DNA from: Chromera velia
Taxonomy: Eukaryota; Sar; Chromeraceae
Assembly: GCA_018398765.1 (NCBI GenBank)
Contig: JAHBMJ010001275.1
Location: 1 to 33,104, forward strand
DNA length: 33,104 nucleotides
Reading direction: 5' to 3'
The notes beneath the pieces are model-generated. The model was given only the letters and a program-made list of their open reading frames with translations. It did not search any database and was not told where the DNA came from. This document shows positions 11,382-22,435 of the stretch, piece by piece (position 1 is the stretch's first letter; each line of letters opens with the position of its first letter). Made by a program: the position numbers and the translations under genes.

Positions 11382-11438
11382 GATGATGATGATGATGTTG
11401 AGGGTTAAATCCTAGATCTAGCGATGCTAGATCCCAAG
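11382..11438. repeat. Dispersed repeat, copy 1: (GAT)n followed by a conserved ~40-bp motif
   Basis: A GATGAT run followed by GAGGGTTAAATCCTAGATCT and a further conserved stretch ending in ATCCCAA. It recurs in the same orientation at 22319-22376 with only a few base changes, mostly C/T or A/G. The second copy lies inside a MITE, so this one may be a relic of a related element. Confidence 0.75.
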
Positions 11439-12650
11439 CTACTAACAAAGCTTTGAGGACAACCTAGAAAACGTATTCATGGGGGGGGGGGGAATGAGAA
11501 AACCTGCATGCCAATCGGATTGATTCGATTCAATCTGCCTGATCGAAACAATAAACTTTCTTGAGACACTCGGCTAGCGCTTTAGAACCGCTTCTGGGCA
11601 GGATTGTGCACAACAGCAACACCATTTCCTTCATTTTCTTCTCATTATCTGAAGTGCCCCTCCCTATTGCACCCGCAACGCGTTGAACGACGTACTCTGA
11701 AATACTGTGAAATAGTATGTACCAAATCTATACATATTTAGCTGTACGTAGGCTGTAATGTAGCTACATGTTGCTGTATGCCCGATAATGCCCAAACAAT
11801 TACAGGTGGGCCATGGGATATGGTTTGAGCCTTAACGATGGGGTACACAGGGTACTACACCCCCTGACTGTGGGCCTAACACCCTCCTACCTTTTGCAGA
11901 GGCGACCTTCATAACTTAAAACGGCAATAATGCTCTAAGAGACTACTAAATCACTTATTGCTTAGAAACAATCCACGTACTGATTCTAACTATAATTTTT
12001 TCTTCTAGTTTTTGCAAACGATCTATTATTATCTGTTATCAAACTTTTTTAAAAAACAGAAATATAGAGAGACAAAAAGAAAGAAACATTCCACGATCAC
12101 AAGAAACTGATATTGATCCTATAACTTGCATGCAATATAAAACAATAAATCATCGTGGTATAAAATTTGCGACTGAGTTTTGACATACGTGAATATAGAT
12201 TTGAAACCGATCGATCGAGAGCCCATCTTAAGATTCTCAACTGAAGCATCAAACTTGAACAGGAATGAATGTACGAAAGCTGGGCTACTTGGGCAGGCAA
12301 AGAATCAAAGAAGCAAAGATAGTGTCGAGACAGCTAGGCCGACGTTCCGCTTATGACCTGTCGTTTGATCGAATCGATTCCTTTCATTCGTTTACTGCAT
12401 GACCGGAGAAGCGTGCAGACTGATCGAATGAACCAAGCACACGATCGAATGACGGGTCGGTCGGGTGACTCAGTGGATCGATCGATGCACATTGACTGCA
12501 TGTGTGGGAGGGAATTAAGAAGCCTTAGAGGGAGGGTGCCAGGAGACCGGCAAAGTCTCCCGCCCTGAAGACGCAAGAGGTCACCTTAGGGTCCTTCTTT
12601 GCTGCCTCTCCCTCCTCGTCTCCGCCCTCTCCTTCTTCGGCCTGCATTCA

Positions 12651-12727
12651 TTCATTTGTTTCATCAATGAATCAATCAATCAATAAATCATTCATTCATT
12701 CATTCATTCATTCATCCATTCATTCAA
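12651..12727. repeat. (ATTC)n / (AATC)n microsatellite
   Basis: Repeated ATTC units (CATTCATTC) with a short AATC run in front. No coding signal. Confidence 0.85.
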
Positions 12728-13198
12728 CGATCCATCTGCAAGTCTCCCGGTCTGTCTGTGCAACATGGTAAGAATACACGCTCGGGGGCCAGAGACCTCA
12801 GGAGCATGTGCAATCCTCCCAACGGTCGATGCATTGCTTGGAAGCAGAAAGAAAGAGCTGAACGGACAAAGCGAAACACTTGGGAAACCCGGTCGGAAGA
12901 CAGGTTTTTCCGCGTGAGGTATGAACTGTGCACACAAGTCAATGGGTTGTTGGTTTTTGGCTGGCTACACTGGCACCCGGTTTCCTTTCTATTCATTTTG
13001 AGGCTCGACAGAATGAGAGGTGGCTCTGTTTTAGCGCCTCGCTTTCGGTTCTTCTTAGAAGTACACATGTTTTTAGAAAACAAGCAAAATCAAAAATACA
13101 GTTGTTGTGATAAAGAGAGAGTTCACTTCACCGATGCGGCCTTGTGAGCGCATTACTTCTGATGATTGAAAATTCTCACTCACTCCCGCCTTCAATCA

Positions 13199-13249
13199 TC
13201 ACTTCCGCCTCTTGTTTTCGAAAGCCCTCCCCCCGTTCATCTTCTCTGT

Positions 13250-13290
<41 letters not shown>

Positions 13291-14368
13291 TATATGTGAC
13301 ACACAGACAGAGTAAATGTTTTTTCTTCTTCTCCCTCCCTTTCTTCATGAACACAACAGACAAAAACAGACAGACAGACATACAGACTATATGTTTCTTC
13401 AGACAGACAGACAGAGACAGACATACAGACAGACGGACCTCCTCGAGCTTCTGCAGATACTCTCCGTGGAGTTGGGTGGTGACGCTCGGTTGGGTGGGGG
13501 GCTTGTTGTTGGGGAACACCCACGCGCCCTTCCCATTCGGTTTGTTGTATCTGCATGCATGCAGGATGGATGGAGATGGGGGGGGCAATTCGTTCACATC
13601 ATCCAAATTTGTTTCTTCGCCTCCTTTGACACTTAGCTTGTTGCATCGGGAGGAGAGGAGGCGGGTGCTTTGTATGGTGCAAGGAGGGAGAAGAAGAAAG
13701 AGGGAAAATTTCATGGGGCAGACAAAGAGTGCTCTAGAAATACACAGGCGGTGAGGAGAGAGGGAGGACTTGGGTGAAGAGTTTTATGAAAGCATAATTC
13801 AAGAAGGTTGATGCCCATTCGAGCACACGCGTCTCTCTGATTGGGCGGTTGGGAATGAATGTGGAACGATGGTGCGAGGACTCCCACAGAACAGAGAGAA
13901 GAAGGAGAAACAACCGAACCGAGCCGATGCGTTTGTAGAGACAAGTCCAAGAACTTCTGAACAGAAGCAGTAAATGAAGGCTGCTCTCTCTAACCAACCA
14001 CCCAACCAACCACCCAACGGATCAACCAACCACCCTACAAACGAACGAACCTGAAGGGTCCAACATAGTAGATTCCAGTCGGGAGCATCCACTTCCCTGT
14101 CACGACCTTTCCCTCTTCCCAGACTCCCGACAGGAGAGTCTGGAGGGAGGACAAACAGATCAAGGAAGCAAAAAAGGGGAATTATAAGTTGCAACTTCAA
14201 AAACAAAACCGAAATCACGAAAAGTGCAAACTGATCTTTTTCCCAAGAGAAGACGGCCAGCGCAGGCATTCCGCAGCACCCGCAATAAAGCTCACACAAA
14301 TGTTCATGCATACACCCAGATACACACACACCAGATACACACACACCAGATCACACACACACACTAGA

Positions 14369-14414
<46 letters not shown>

Positions 14415-15306
14415 TGCTGGGAAGGGGAGAGAGAATGAGACGGACAGACTGCATACTTCTTTCTTTTCTCTCCTCTCTGGATGTAGAGACAAACTGTATG
14501 TTTCTTCTTCTCCCTCCTTTTCTTGATGTGCACAACATTCAGAGACAGACCGACAGACAGACAGGGCCGCCAGAAAGAGGAAGGGCGAGGAAAAGGGGGC
14601 CAAAAAAAGCGGGAGAGGGACGACAGAAGGGGGGGATCCAATCAGTGAGCGTAGACAGAGACAGGCAGGTAACACTGAATGGATCGGACGGAGCCTTTCT
14701 TTGCTCTCTCAATGAATGTCAGACTGACTCACTCCGTCCTTTGCGAATTTGTACGTGCCCTGTCCGTGCTTCTTTCCGTTCAGCCAGGAGCCTGTGTATT
14801 CGTCCCCATTCCAGTACTTGAAGGTTCCCTCTCGCGTCCGCAAACCGTTTCCGTACTCTCCGTAGTAGCTGCCCCCCCTCTTCGGCTTGGCTTCTTCTTC
14901 ACCCTCATCTGCGCCTTCCTCGGTCTCCTCTGTCTTGTACATCATGCGCCCCAAACCGTGACGGTCGTTGTCTTCGAAGCCGCCCTCATAGACATCGCCG
15001 TTCTTGTAGGCGTACTTTCCTGTTTTTGTGCAGGAGCAAGCAGAGATACAGAGGAGTACAGGTATGTTTCGCTGCATGGCTGTATGAGCATTCATTCTTC
15101 ATGACAACGGAGGCCTGCCCATCCTGACCTGTACCGGCCCTGAGCCCAGAAATGAACGTTCCTTCGTAGGTTTCCACGAACTCTTCATCGTCCTCCTTCT
15201 TGTAGGTCGCCTTGCCGCTTCCCGTGTAACCACGCGACTCTGTGAAGGTCTCCCCCTCAGGGGTCTCCAAGAAGTAAAACTTTGGGGCCTCTTCCTCTTC
15301 TGCCAT
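13199..15306 (-). CDS. MORN-repeat protein, five exons, about 236 residues
   Basis: Exons by splice-consistent reading: 15306-15129, 15019-14733, 14139-14051, 13550-13439 and 13243-13199. Introns are GT-AG: 15128-15020 (phase 1), 14732-14140 (GTGAGT donor, phase 0), 14050-13551 (phase 2) and 13438-13244 (phase 0). The joined frame starts with ATG at 15306 and ends in TGA. It has an acidic N-terminus followed by about seven MORN units of the Y-x-G-x-(F/W)-x-x-G-x-x-x-G-x-G type, such as YEGTFISGLRAGTG (across intron 1), YTGSWLNGKKHGQGTYKF and YYVGPFRYNKPNGKG (across intron 3). It finishes with a short charged helix. MORN proteins bind membranes or act in flagellar and cortical scaffolds; which role applies here is unknown. 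Exons 1-4 are well supported by repeat continuity; the 45-nt last exon is the least certain. Introns 2-4 contain CA, GA and CAGA microsatellites. Confidence 0.85.
13253..13284. repeat. (GA)n microsatellite in MORN intron 4
   Basis: A pure GA run on the plus strand (CT on the coding strand), placed directly upstream of the last splice acceptor. It may act as an unusually long polypyrimidine tract. Confidence 0.85.
13364..13436. repeat. (CAGA)n microsatellite in MORN intron 4
   Basis: CAGACAGACAGA units in two blocks separated by TATATGTTTCTT. It starts immediately after the proposed donor of intron 4. Confidence 0.8.
14370..14413. repeat. (CA)n microsatellite in MORN intron 2
   Basis: An uninterrupted CA run of about 22 units preceded by imperfect CACACAGAT blocks from 14320. 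Val/Cys repeats predicted from this run are artefacts. Confidence 0.9.
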
Positions 15307-16113
15307 TGTCTTTGTCTTTGACTACCAGGTAAATCTGTCGCTTCTGTTCTCTGTGGAGGGTCCAGTGCTTCCTGCAACAGATACTCAGATCTTCAAAGCA
15401 ACACTGGAGAGAACTGTCAGGCCCTTCCTATACAAGATCTGCGCACCGACAGCGTACGTAGCAACAAGCCTTCGAGTGATGCAGCTGCACGTGTGACAGG
15501 CTACGACAGGCTGGCTTATTACTACTATTAATAATACTGTACGTAGAACATCGGAGACCATTGTAGAACAACAGAGTCGAGTTTAACAGACTGTACGCGT
15601 ATCGCTGTACATATATGTGTATATCGATCGCTGAGTCTATAGGCGGCGGGCGGCGGCGGAATCCGATAGCTTGGGCCTGCCGCGCCGGGAGCATGGACCG
15701 CGTCTGACGCACGCGCCGGGGCCAAACTCAAACGTCGCGTGCGTCATGCGATGTCATGCGTGCGTCGAAGTGTCCCAAACTCATGCAACGGCAGCGCTTT
15801 CTTTTTTTCAGTGCGCACTTTGAATGCCACTGAGATCGATCCGCTCTTTGTAAAATTCCTTGCGTGGAAAAGAACTCTCTGTGGCTGCAAACGAGGGTCC
15901 CAGACGAATCTGAGAAGAGTGAATCAGACAAGTGACCAAGCCTTTTCCTGCTAAAGAGAAAAGTAATAGCAAGCAACAGTACTTTGCTTTTTGTTTTCAA
16001 CGGCTACGACTCCTGTCTCCATTCCGCCAGCGGCAAGCTTCTTTTCCGCCGAGCCTTCCGCTCTCACCCAAGCAGCATTTATCTGAATCGATCAGCCAAT
16101 CCTCCAATCAAGT
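15307..16113. promoter_or_regulatory. Divergent intergenic region between the MORN and carbonic anhydrase genes
   Basis: About 0.8 kb between two divergently transcribed start codons, so it must hold both promoters and 5' leaders. A CpG-rich block (GGCGGCGGGCGGCGG and CGCGCCGG) lies at about 15640-15720. No clear TATA box was seen. Only the arrangement of the two genes supports this. Confidence 0.5.
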
Positions 16114-17230
16114 ATGGAGCCTGCAACCAGCCTCGAGGCCCTCCTGAACCGCAACCAGGAGTGGGTGGCAAGAACAAACGAGAGCACTCCTGAATTCTTC
16201 GCAGCCACGGGGAAGGTCCACAAACCGTCTATTCTGTGGATTGGGTGCGCAGATGCCCGCGTCCCTGCGAACACACTCATTGACCTTCCTCCTGGAAGAG
16301 TCTTTGTCCATCGGAACATCGCCAATCTTGTCAACGAGACCGACAGCAACTGCTCCTCCGTGGTGCAGTACGCAGTCTCCGTTCTTCAAGTGAGTAGGCC
16401 TTCTTGTTCTCCCTCTTTTGAATTTCAATACCTCCATGCAGAAGTCGGAAGCTACAAGTCGGTACATTTCTTGCTTTCTGCGTAGTGGCTTATCTCCGCG
16501 TTTTTTCTTGGCTGTTTATCCACATCTTCCAATTTACATTTTATCCTTCCTTCCTCCGCAGGTTGAGCACATTATTGTCTGTGGGCACTTCGACTGCGGG
16601 GGCGTGAAGGCGTCCATGCAGCCCAGAGAGGCCTGCAAGCTCCCCAACCCCCTCAACGGGTGGCTGGAGTCTCTGAGGGAACTGCAGGAGTCCCACAAGA
16701 CAGAACTCGAGGGGCTCGAGGGCGACGCTGCCGTCCAGAAACTCGTCGAGCTCAACGTCCGACAGCAGTGCGTCAACGTGTCCCGCCTCTGCAGACGCAT
16801 GGCGGTGGAAAGTGGAACCAAAAGAGTTCCCCACGTCTGTGGTGTTGTCTACAACCCTTCTGACGGTCTGCTGAAACCCGTCAGAGCCCTCCACAGATGC
16901 CTCTCTTCCGACGCCTCTTTGACCACTGAGGCCGACGAGTCGATTCTCGAAGCAGAGGGAGAGGCCGAGCTAAACCAGATGGGGCTCCACACCTTCCCTT
17001 GCTCGTGCATGTCTCGAAAGGGGCTTGATGAGCTGCTTGCGAACTGCTCGATCTCCTCGACAGTCAGCGATTCAGCAGATGGCAGAAGTCCCGCAGAGAA
17101 GGGGAAGACGGAGAGTGAAGAGGCAGCAGACGGACTGTCGAAGGGTGTCTCTGTCCCTGAACCCCTGCCCATGTGGCGGCGCGAGACCTCTGCGGGCTCA
17201 GCAGGGGTTTTTGGTGACATGGACGAGTGA
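16114..17230 (+). CDS. Beta-class carbonic anhydrase, two exons, about 314 residues
   Basis: Exon 1 is 16114-16389 and exon 2 is 16562-17230; the 172-bp intron (16390-16561) begins GTGAGT, ends GCAG and is phase 0. The protein interconverts CO2 and bicarbonate with a catalytic zinc. Zinc and active-site residues are visible: C45, D47 and R49 in [10 protein letters not shown], then H101 and C104 in [11 protein letters not shown], flanked by [14 protein letters not shown]. This is the complete beta-CA signature, so the enzyme should be active. The last 100 or so residues, beyond the usual catalytic domain of about 220, are Ser/Glu-rich with a Cys-Ser-Cys patch and have no motif that I know. There is no obvious signal or transit peptide before the catalytic domain, which suggests a cytosolic enzyme unless another upstream exon exists. 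It ends with TGA and all Gln codons are CAA or CAG. Confidence 0.96.
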
Positions 17231-19207
17231 GAGGACAACAATGATGGAAGGTGGTGGTTTGTGAGATGAATGAAAAAAGGAGGGACGAAGGAAGAAAAAT
17301 AGTCATGCAGATGCTGACTGCAAGAGATCCGCAAGTGTTGCTTCGAAGGGAAGGAGAAAGAACTTTAAAGACTCCCCAAACGTGTTTCTCTTTGAATGCT
17401 CTTTTTCTTCTCTCCTTTAAATTTCCTTTTCTGGGATGATGAGCGGCTGTCCGAGTTGACTGCCCCTTCTAAGAGAGACAGAAACAAAGAGAACGAGGGG
17501 AAGGCAGGAGGGGTGCCATGTGTCTGTCCCGTCTGTTTGCAGACAGACAGACATTTTTTTTTTTCTTTCACTTCCCTTCTTTTCCTAGATTCTTTCGGTG
17601 CGTGTTGAATGTCCATGGTCGTGTGGAATTTTTCGTTTGACTTACTGATTTCCTCCCCCTCCCTCTTTCCTCCCTCTCCTATCTTTACTTCTCTTCGCGA
17701 GGCTGCTTTGCCTGCCTGCATGGCGGTAGACGGACACTACTCAGAAGACCTCCGGCTCTCCTCTCATCTAGACAGAGAGAGTATCCGTCCTAGCTGCCGT
17801 GGGCCTGCCTGCTTGCCCCAAAAGAAACAAAGAAGAAGAGGCGAGACAGAAACAAGAGACGGTTCGGTGTGCATGAATGACTAAATGAATGAATGAATGA
17901 ATGCTCTCCCTTTAATGATTCCACCGTGCTGCTTCTTCCCCCTCAACCTTTCTTTCTCATACCCTCGTCCCTTCTCTCTGCCCCCTCCCTGTTTCACTGA
18001 CTCTGTGCGTATTTTTGGGACACTGAATTGAACAGCTGAAAAGAAAAGCAACAACAAAGTGACACACAAGCAAAAAGATCGACCGATCGAACTTCAGGGA
18101 AGGGAAGGGAGACTTTTCCCTTGGACCTGAGTTGGCGCCTGGCTGGCTATGGTGCCTGGATACACTCATATTTTTGGTTCCTTTCTTTGTGTCTGACTGC
18201 GTGAAACTATGAATCCAGAATGCGTGGAGGTATATGTTGCATGGGTGCCAGGTTGGTTGTCTTTGTGTTTTTCTACATGCTCATCAAGTCATTCAAGAAA
18301 GCCATAAATTCAGTCGGAGCATGGCATCAGCTGTCTGCTCGTTCACTTCTCTCTACCAAGGTACCGCCTTATCTTGCAGAAAATGCCTGGAGTCAAGTCA
18401 GGCGTGTTTGCAAGAGGCGGCGGGAAAGTTGTGGTGCTTCGTCTTTTTTGTGTGTTCGTCTTTTTGTCTCTGTGTCACGGAGGAAGAAAACAGCGGGTCG
18501 GGAAAGTAAAAGGGTCAAACGAAGGAAAAGAGGGGGCGAGGGGAGGGAGAGAGGAGCCAGAGAGGGAGGGGGAGTCTGATGCAGCCCTCTTCCCTTCCGT
18601 CGTCATCCACTCTCTCTTTACTCTGTCTGGCAAGAGATCACCTGCCTCCCTTCTTTTGTGTCCCTCCTTTCCTTCCTGTGAATACCCTCTTGTCCCACTG
18701 CACAAAGCTGCTCACTCTATGCAGCCAGCTTTCGAGGGAAAAGTCTGTCTCTCATACTTTTGTCAAAGCATCTTCCGTCAGTGTGTGAGATGGGAGGGAG
18801 TTACGCGGAGAAGCAGAGAAAGAGAAGCAAGCTGATCAAGGAAGCCGAGAAGAAGCAGCGTAGAAAGAAAACAGATCGAAGGACGACGAGCACACGTGCA
18901 CGCAGGGAGGGTGCCGAGAAATAGAGTCGAAGTAGAGAACGAAGGGACTCTGTAGGTATTGAAATATATTCCTCGACGGAAATTGAAATGACATTGCAAT
19001 CGTCTAAGTGCATACAGTTTCATCCCGTGCGTTGTCTCCTGTCGAAACTGCAGGAGGGTGTGGCGAAAAAACTGAAGAAGAATGCTCGGGCCCTAGTTGT
19101 CTCTGCGCTTTCCTCTCTTCCCTCTTTTTTCGAATGGATTGCCTGGCATTGGCTGTTCAAGAGAACGTGCCTGCCTGCCTCCGTTTCTGTATGTGTACGT
19201 ATATATA

Positions 19208-19255
19208 CACGGGATCGATCGATCGATCGACCGACCGACAGGATCGATCGAACCC
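19208..19255. repeat. (GATC)n / (GACC)n simple repeat
   Basis: GATCGATCGATCGATC followed by GACCGACCGACAG and another GATCGATCG. GATCGATC words also occur singly elsewhere in the window. Confidence 0.85.
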
Positions 19256-20308
19256 ATCAGACTGACCTGATCAAGAGACGTACACGCAGACTTTTTTTTT
19301 GAAACCTACTACCCGTGTAATGGCTTCCTTCTGTTCTTCTGTTTTTGCTTTTTTGATTACTCCTTCCTTCCGGGATCTGACAGGACATTTGGATTTGCAG
19401 GAGGAAGGAGACACAGCCGAAACAAACAAACAAACAAGCTCTAGCTGCGGTCGTGTGTCAGGTCTGACTTGATTCACTCACTGCTTGCGGGAGCTTGCTT
19501 GCGTGTGGGTTCGGCTGCTCCCAGGCTGCTTGTCTGTTCGTTAGAGGGGAAGGGAGGCTGCTTTGTTCAAGAAGAGACGGTGGGAGGAGGACAGTAGGAA
19601 TCGATAGGACGATCGAGACAAAAAAAGGACTCGATTCAGGGCTGTGTCTGCTGACTGATAGAGGGATGAATAAAAGAATCCATCAATGAGAGACAGCCCA
19701 GATGGATGAGTCGTCCTCCGGACTCTTTTTTTCTTTCGTCTTCCTTCCTTTCCAATTCGCAGAATGATTCAAGGAAGCGATTGATAAAACATTGAGTTCT
19801 GTCAGTTGTTAGGGAGGTCTCGCTGTTCCTTGTTTGGCTTCCATGTCTGTGTAATGTGGAGCTTATGGGGTTGCTCGGAAGGAGGACCGACGATCTGTTG
19901 TTGCCTTCCTTCCAGCAGGGCGGTTCCTTCCTTCCCTTCTTTCTCTCTCTGTTGCTTGTATTCTTTCTCTCTACGTCTGTCTTCCTATCTGTTCATCTGG
20001 TCTTCGTTTCTCTAACTCTTTCTCGGGCCACTCTCTCTGCGCACGCTGACTGATGGGCAGAAAAAAAAGGGAAAGAAAGAATGAAAGGAAAGAGATGGAG
20101 AAAGATCGAGCCTTTCGAATTGTGAAGGGAGATCCCTTCCTCCTTCTCAAGTAGGAAAAAGGAAAAATTGGTTTTGTGCAGATGGTTGTCAACTTCTTGC
20201 TTGGAACATCTCTTCTTCTATCTGTTCTCTTCTTCCTTCCCTTGTTGCTGACTCGAAATGAAACGAAACGAACCGACAGAATTCGACCAGAGAGGCGGTG
20301 GAGTTGAC

Positions 20309-20353
20309 CCCTTTCTTTCTTTCTTTCTTTCTTTCTGTCTGTCTGTCTGTCTG

Positions 20354-20385
<32 letters not shown>

Positions 20386-20432
20386 GCTTGCTTGCTTGCT
20401 TTCTGTCTGTCTGTCTGTCTATCTGTCTGTTG
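20309..20432. repeat. (CTTT)n / (CTGT)n / (CTTG)n composite microsatellite
   Basis: Blocks of TTTC, CTGT, TTTC, GCTT and CTGT repeats in turn, on the plus strand. Predicted Phe/Leu/Cys-rich frames here are translations of the repeat. Confidence 0.9.
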
Positions 20433-22141
20433 TTCCATTCTTTCCATTCGTTCCATTTTCTCCACCAATGCTGTCTTCTCTCGACCGTCGGAAGATCCTT
20501 TCAGCATTCAAGCGTCGTTCGTTTGCCCTCCAGGAAGACGAAGAAACAAACAAAAAACCAAAACAGAAAAGAGAAACGAAAAAAGATGTCATGGCAACGA
20601 AAGAGAAAAAAAAATCGTGTGGTCACAAGACGAAAGAGAGCTGGGATCGGTGGAGGGAATGAATCAGATAAAGAGACTTCAACAACTGTCTGTCTTCATA
20701 CAGACAGACTGCATGCTTGTCTCCAGGACACGCTTCATTGATTCATTCGCTGAATTCATGCATGCAACTAAATCCGTCTCGCCTGTCTCACTTCTCTGAA
20801 CCAGTCAAGCCACTGGAGGGCCGAGCGACACGGATTTCCACCCCTTCCTGCTGCCTCCTTTCCTTCTGTTTGCACTCTCTCTCTCTTCCCATACCGTCAA
20901 CATGCAAGGCCCCAACTACTCATGCTCCTGTCGGAGTTGCTGCCTGGTGTGTTGGGTGGGTGTCAGCAGTCAGTCAGACAGTCAGACAATGTCGCGTCAT
21001 CCATCGCACACGTAAATGAGCGAAGGAAGACAAGGACCGAGTCGAATTCCGGGGGGACCAAAAATACGACGACATACGGGGACCCAAAATGCGACGCGCA
21101 TGCATTGGTTGCTTTGAGGAGATACACCTCACTCATCAATCTTTCCCCCCTCACTTCCTTGCCCTATCAGTGTGTTTGTTTTTCTGGGCTGTCTGACTTG
21201 CTTTCACCTTTTCAAGACTGAGAAACCAGAGCAAGATGTGCAGAAACAATTTAACAAACAAAAACCCGACCGAGGTCGTGGAAAAGCAAGCAATCAGTAA
21301 GAATGGAAAGAGACGATTAAGTAAGACGAGGAGCAGCACTTGCAAGGCCCAAAGAGGTCAACAACGCTCACATGCAGGTGCACGACATGATTGTGAATAT
21401 TTATTTATTGCTCCTTCCCTCCCTCCTTCCCCGCAGTCCCGCCCTTCTCTTTGGAACTTCCATCGGGAAGAAGAGGTGTGGACCTACCTGCTCTTTCATG
21501 GTTCCCCCCTTTTTTGCCAAGTTCATGAAAAAACGAAAGCGGCTCTTTTGCTGCATGGGTGTGTCGATTCATGCATGTATGTGTCTGTTTTTTTCAAGCG
21601 GCGTACTGCTTTTTTAAAAACAAGACAGACCACGGAAGAAATGGACGAAAAAAAAGCGTGAGGTGACCGAAAGGACCGTCCTCTCCAACTTGAAGAGGAC
21701 ACCTAGCCTGTTTGCATTGGTTTTTTCCCTTCCGCCCTCGTATGCCCTCCCGATGATCGTACAGCCGGTAGTCAGTAAAGGTGAGGAAGAGTCCCTTCAT
21801 CAAAGTGAAGCGAGAAAAATAAAGAATATCCGTCTGTTTAAAGCAGAAGTGGACTGGCGTGCCCATTCAGCTGGTGCGACTGATCAACTTCCGCAGTGAT
21901 GGCAGCCTTACTAACGAGAATGCCGGGAGGTCGATCTGCTTCGGGCCCTCAGGATTAAAGCTTCAAGCAAAGGCTCTGCCAATGGTATGCGAGCTACCAC
22001 AGAAGCCCGATTCTAGGCCCGATTGTTGATGCAGCTTTAAAGCATCGTACATGGCGTTTGCCATATGCAAATAATAACTTCCATTTACTTCCATTATTCC
22101 CGTGTGTTGCAAAAGCGTAAAAAACTCTAGAAAAAACTCTA

Positions 22142-22435
22142 GGTTCCCCATACGTAAAAAAATAAAAAAGTTAATTGCTCAAAATTACTTTTACTTTTTA
22201 TTTTTTAATTTATTTTTTTGAAGCAGGCACTTATTATATTGCTACTTAATTCAAAGTTCAAGTTCGAAGCTTTTGAAAGCACAGCTGATACACAAAAATA
22301 AAAAAATAAAAAAACTAATGATGATGATGATGATGATTGAGGGTTAAATCCTAGATCTAGCGACGCTAAATCCCAACTAATTCAGGTTTTGTATGACCGA
22401 GATTTATTTATTTATTTTTTTACGTATGGGGAGCC
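22142..22435. mobile_element. MITE with 25-bp terminal inverted repeats and TA target duplication
   Basis: The left end (22142-22166) and the reverse complement of the right end (22411-22435) agree at 24 of 25 bases, beginning GGYTCCCCATACGT followed by an A-rich part. Both ends are flanked by TA within CTAG (22140-22141 and 22436-22437). The 294-bp interior has no coding capacity. TIR plus TA duplication fits a Tc1/mariner-type non-autonomous element; the superfamily is an inference. It contains a GAT run and the dispersed motif also found at 11382. Confidence 0.85.
22319..22376. repeat. Dispersed repeat, copy 2, inside the MITE
   Basis: A GATGAT run followed by the same conserved motif as at 11382-11438 (GAGGGTTAAATCCTAGATCT and onwards to AAATCCCAA). 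Confidence 0.75.

Larger units (their letters stand above)
10820..13198. other. Intergenic DNA between the methyltransferase-like gene and the MORN gene
   Basis: About 2.4 kb with no gene I can support. It holds AT-rich TE-like sequence (about 11100-12330) including a GAT microsatellite plus a dispersed motif at 11382-11438, a run of about ten G at 11481, and an ATTC microsatellite at 12651-12727. The part nearest 13198 is probably 3' untranslated or downstream sequence of the MORN gene. Confidence 0.6.
17231..22141. other. Long intergenic region, pyrimidine-rich and microsatellite-rich; no gene seen
   Basis: About 4.9 kb. The sequence is dominated by TCTTT, CTTCC, TCTCTC and GAGAGG stretches, with microsatellites at 19208-19255 and about 20309-20432. 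All open frames are short, low-complexity and overlap on both strands, and none shows a conserved motif or splice-linked continuation. The first few hundred bases are probably the 3' end of the carbonic anhydrase transcript. From about 21900 the sequence changes to AT-rich TE-like DNA. Confidence 0.65.

Noticed and set aside
12758-13147. 129-codon plus-strand frame next to the MORN gene
   Set aside because: No recognisable domain, begins after a microsatellite and lies in the likely 3' flank of the MORN gene.
14709-14732. MORN protein ending at TGA 14709 in exon 2
   Set aside because: The GTGAGT donor at 14732 and an in-phase MORN continuation in exons 3 and 4 make this tail intronic.
17365-21900. 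Many open frames of 60-180 codons on both strands
   Set aside because: They follow simple repeats (Ser/Phe/Leu- or Lys/Arg/Glu-rich), overlap each other on both strands, and have no motif or splice partner.
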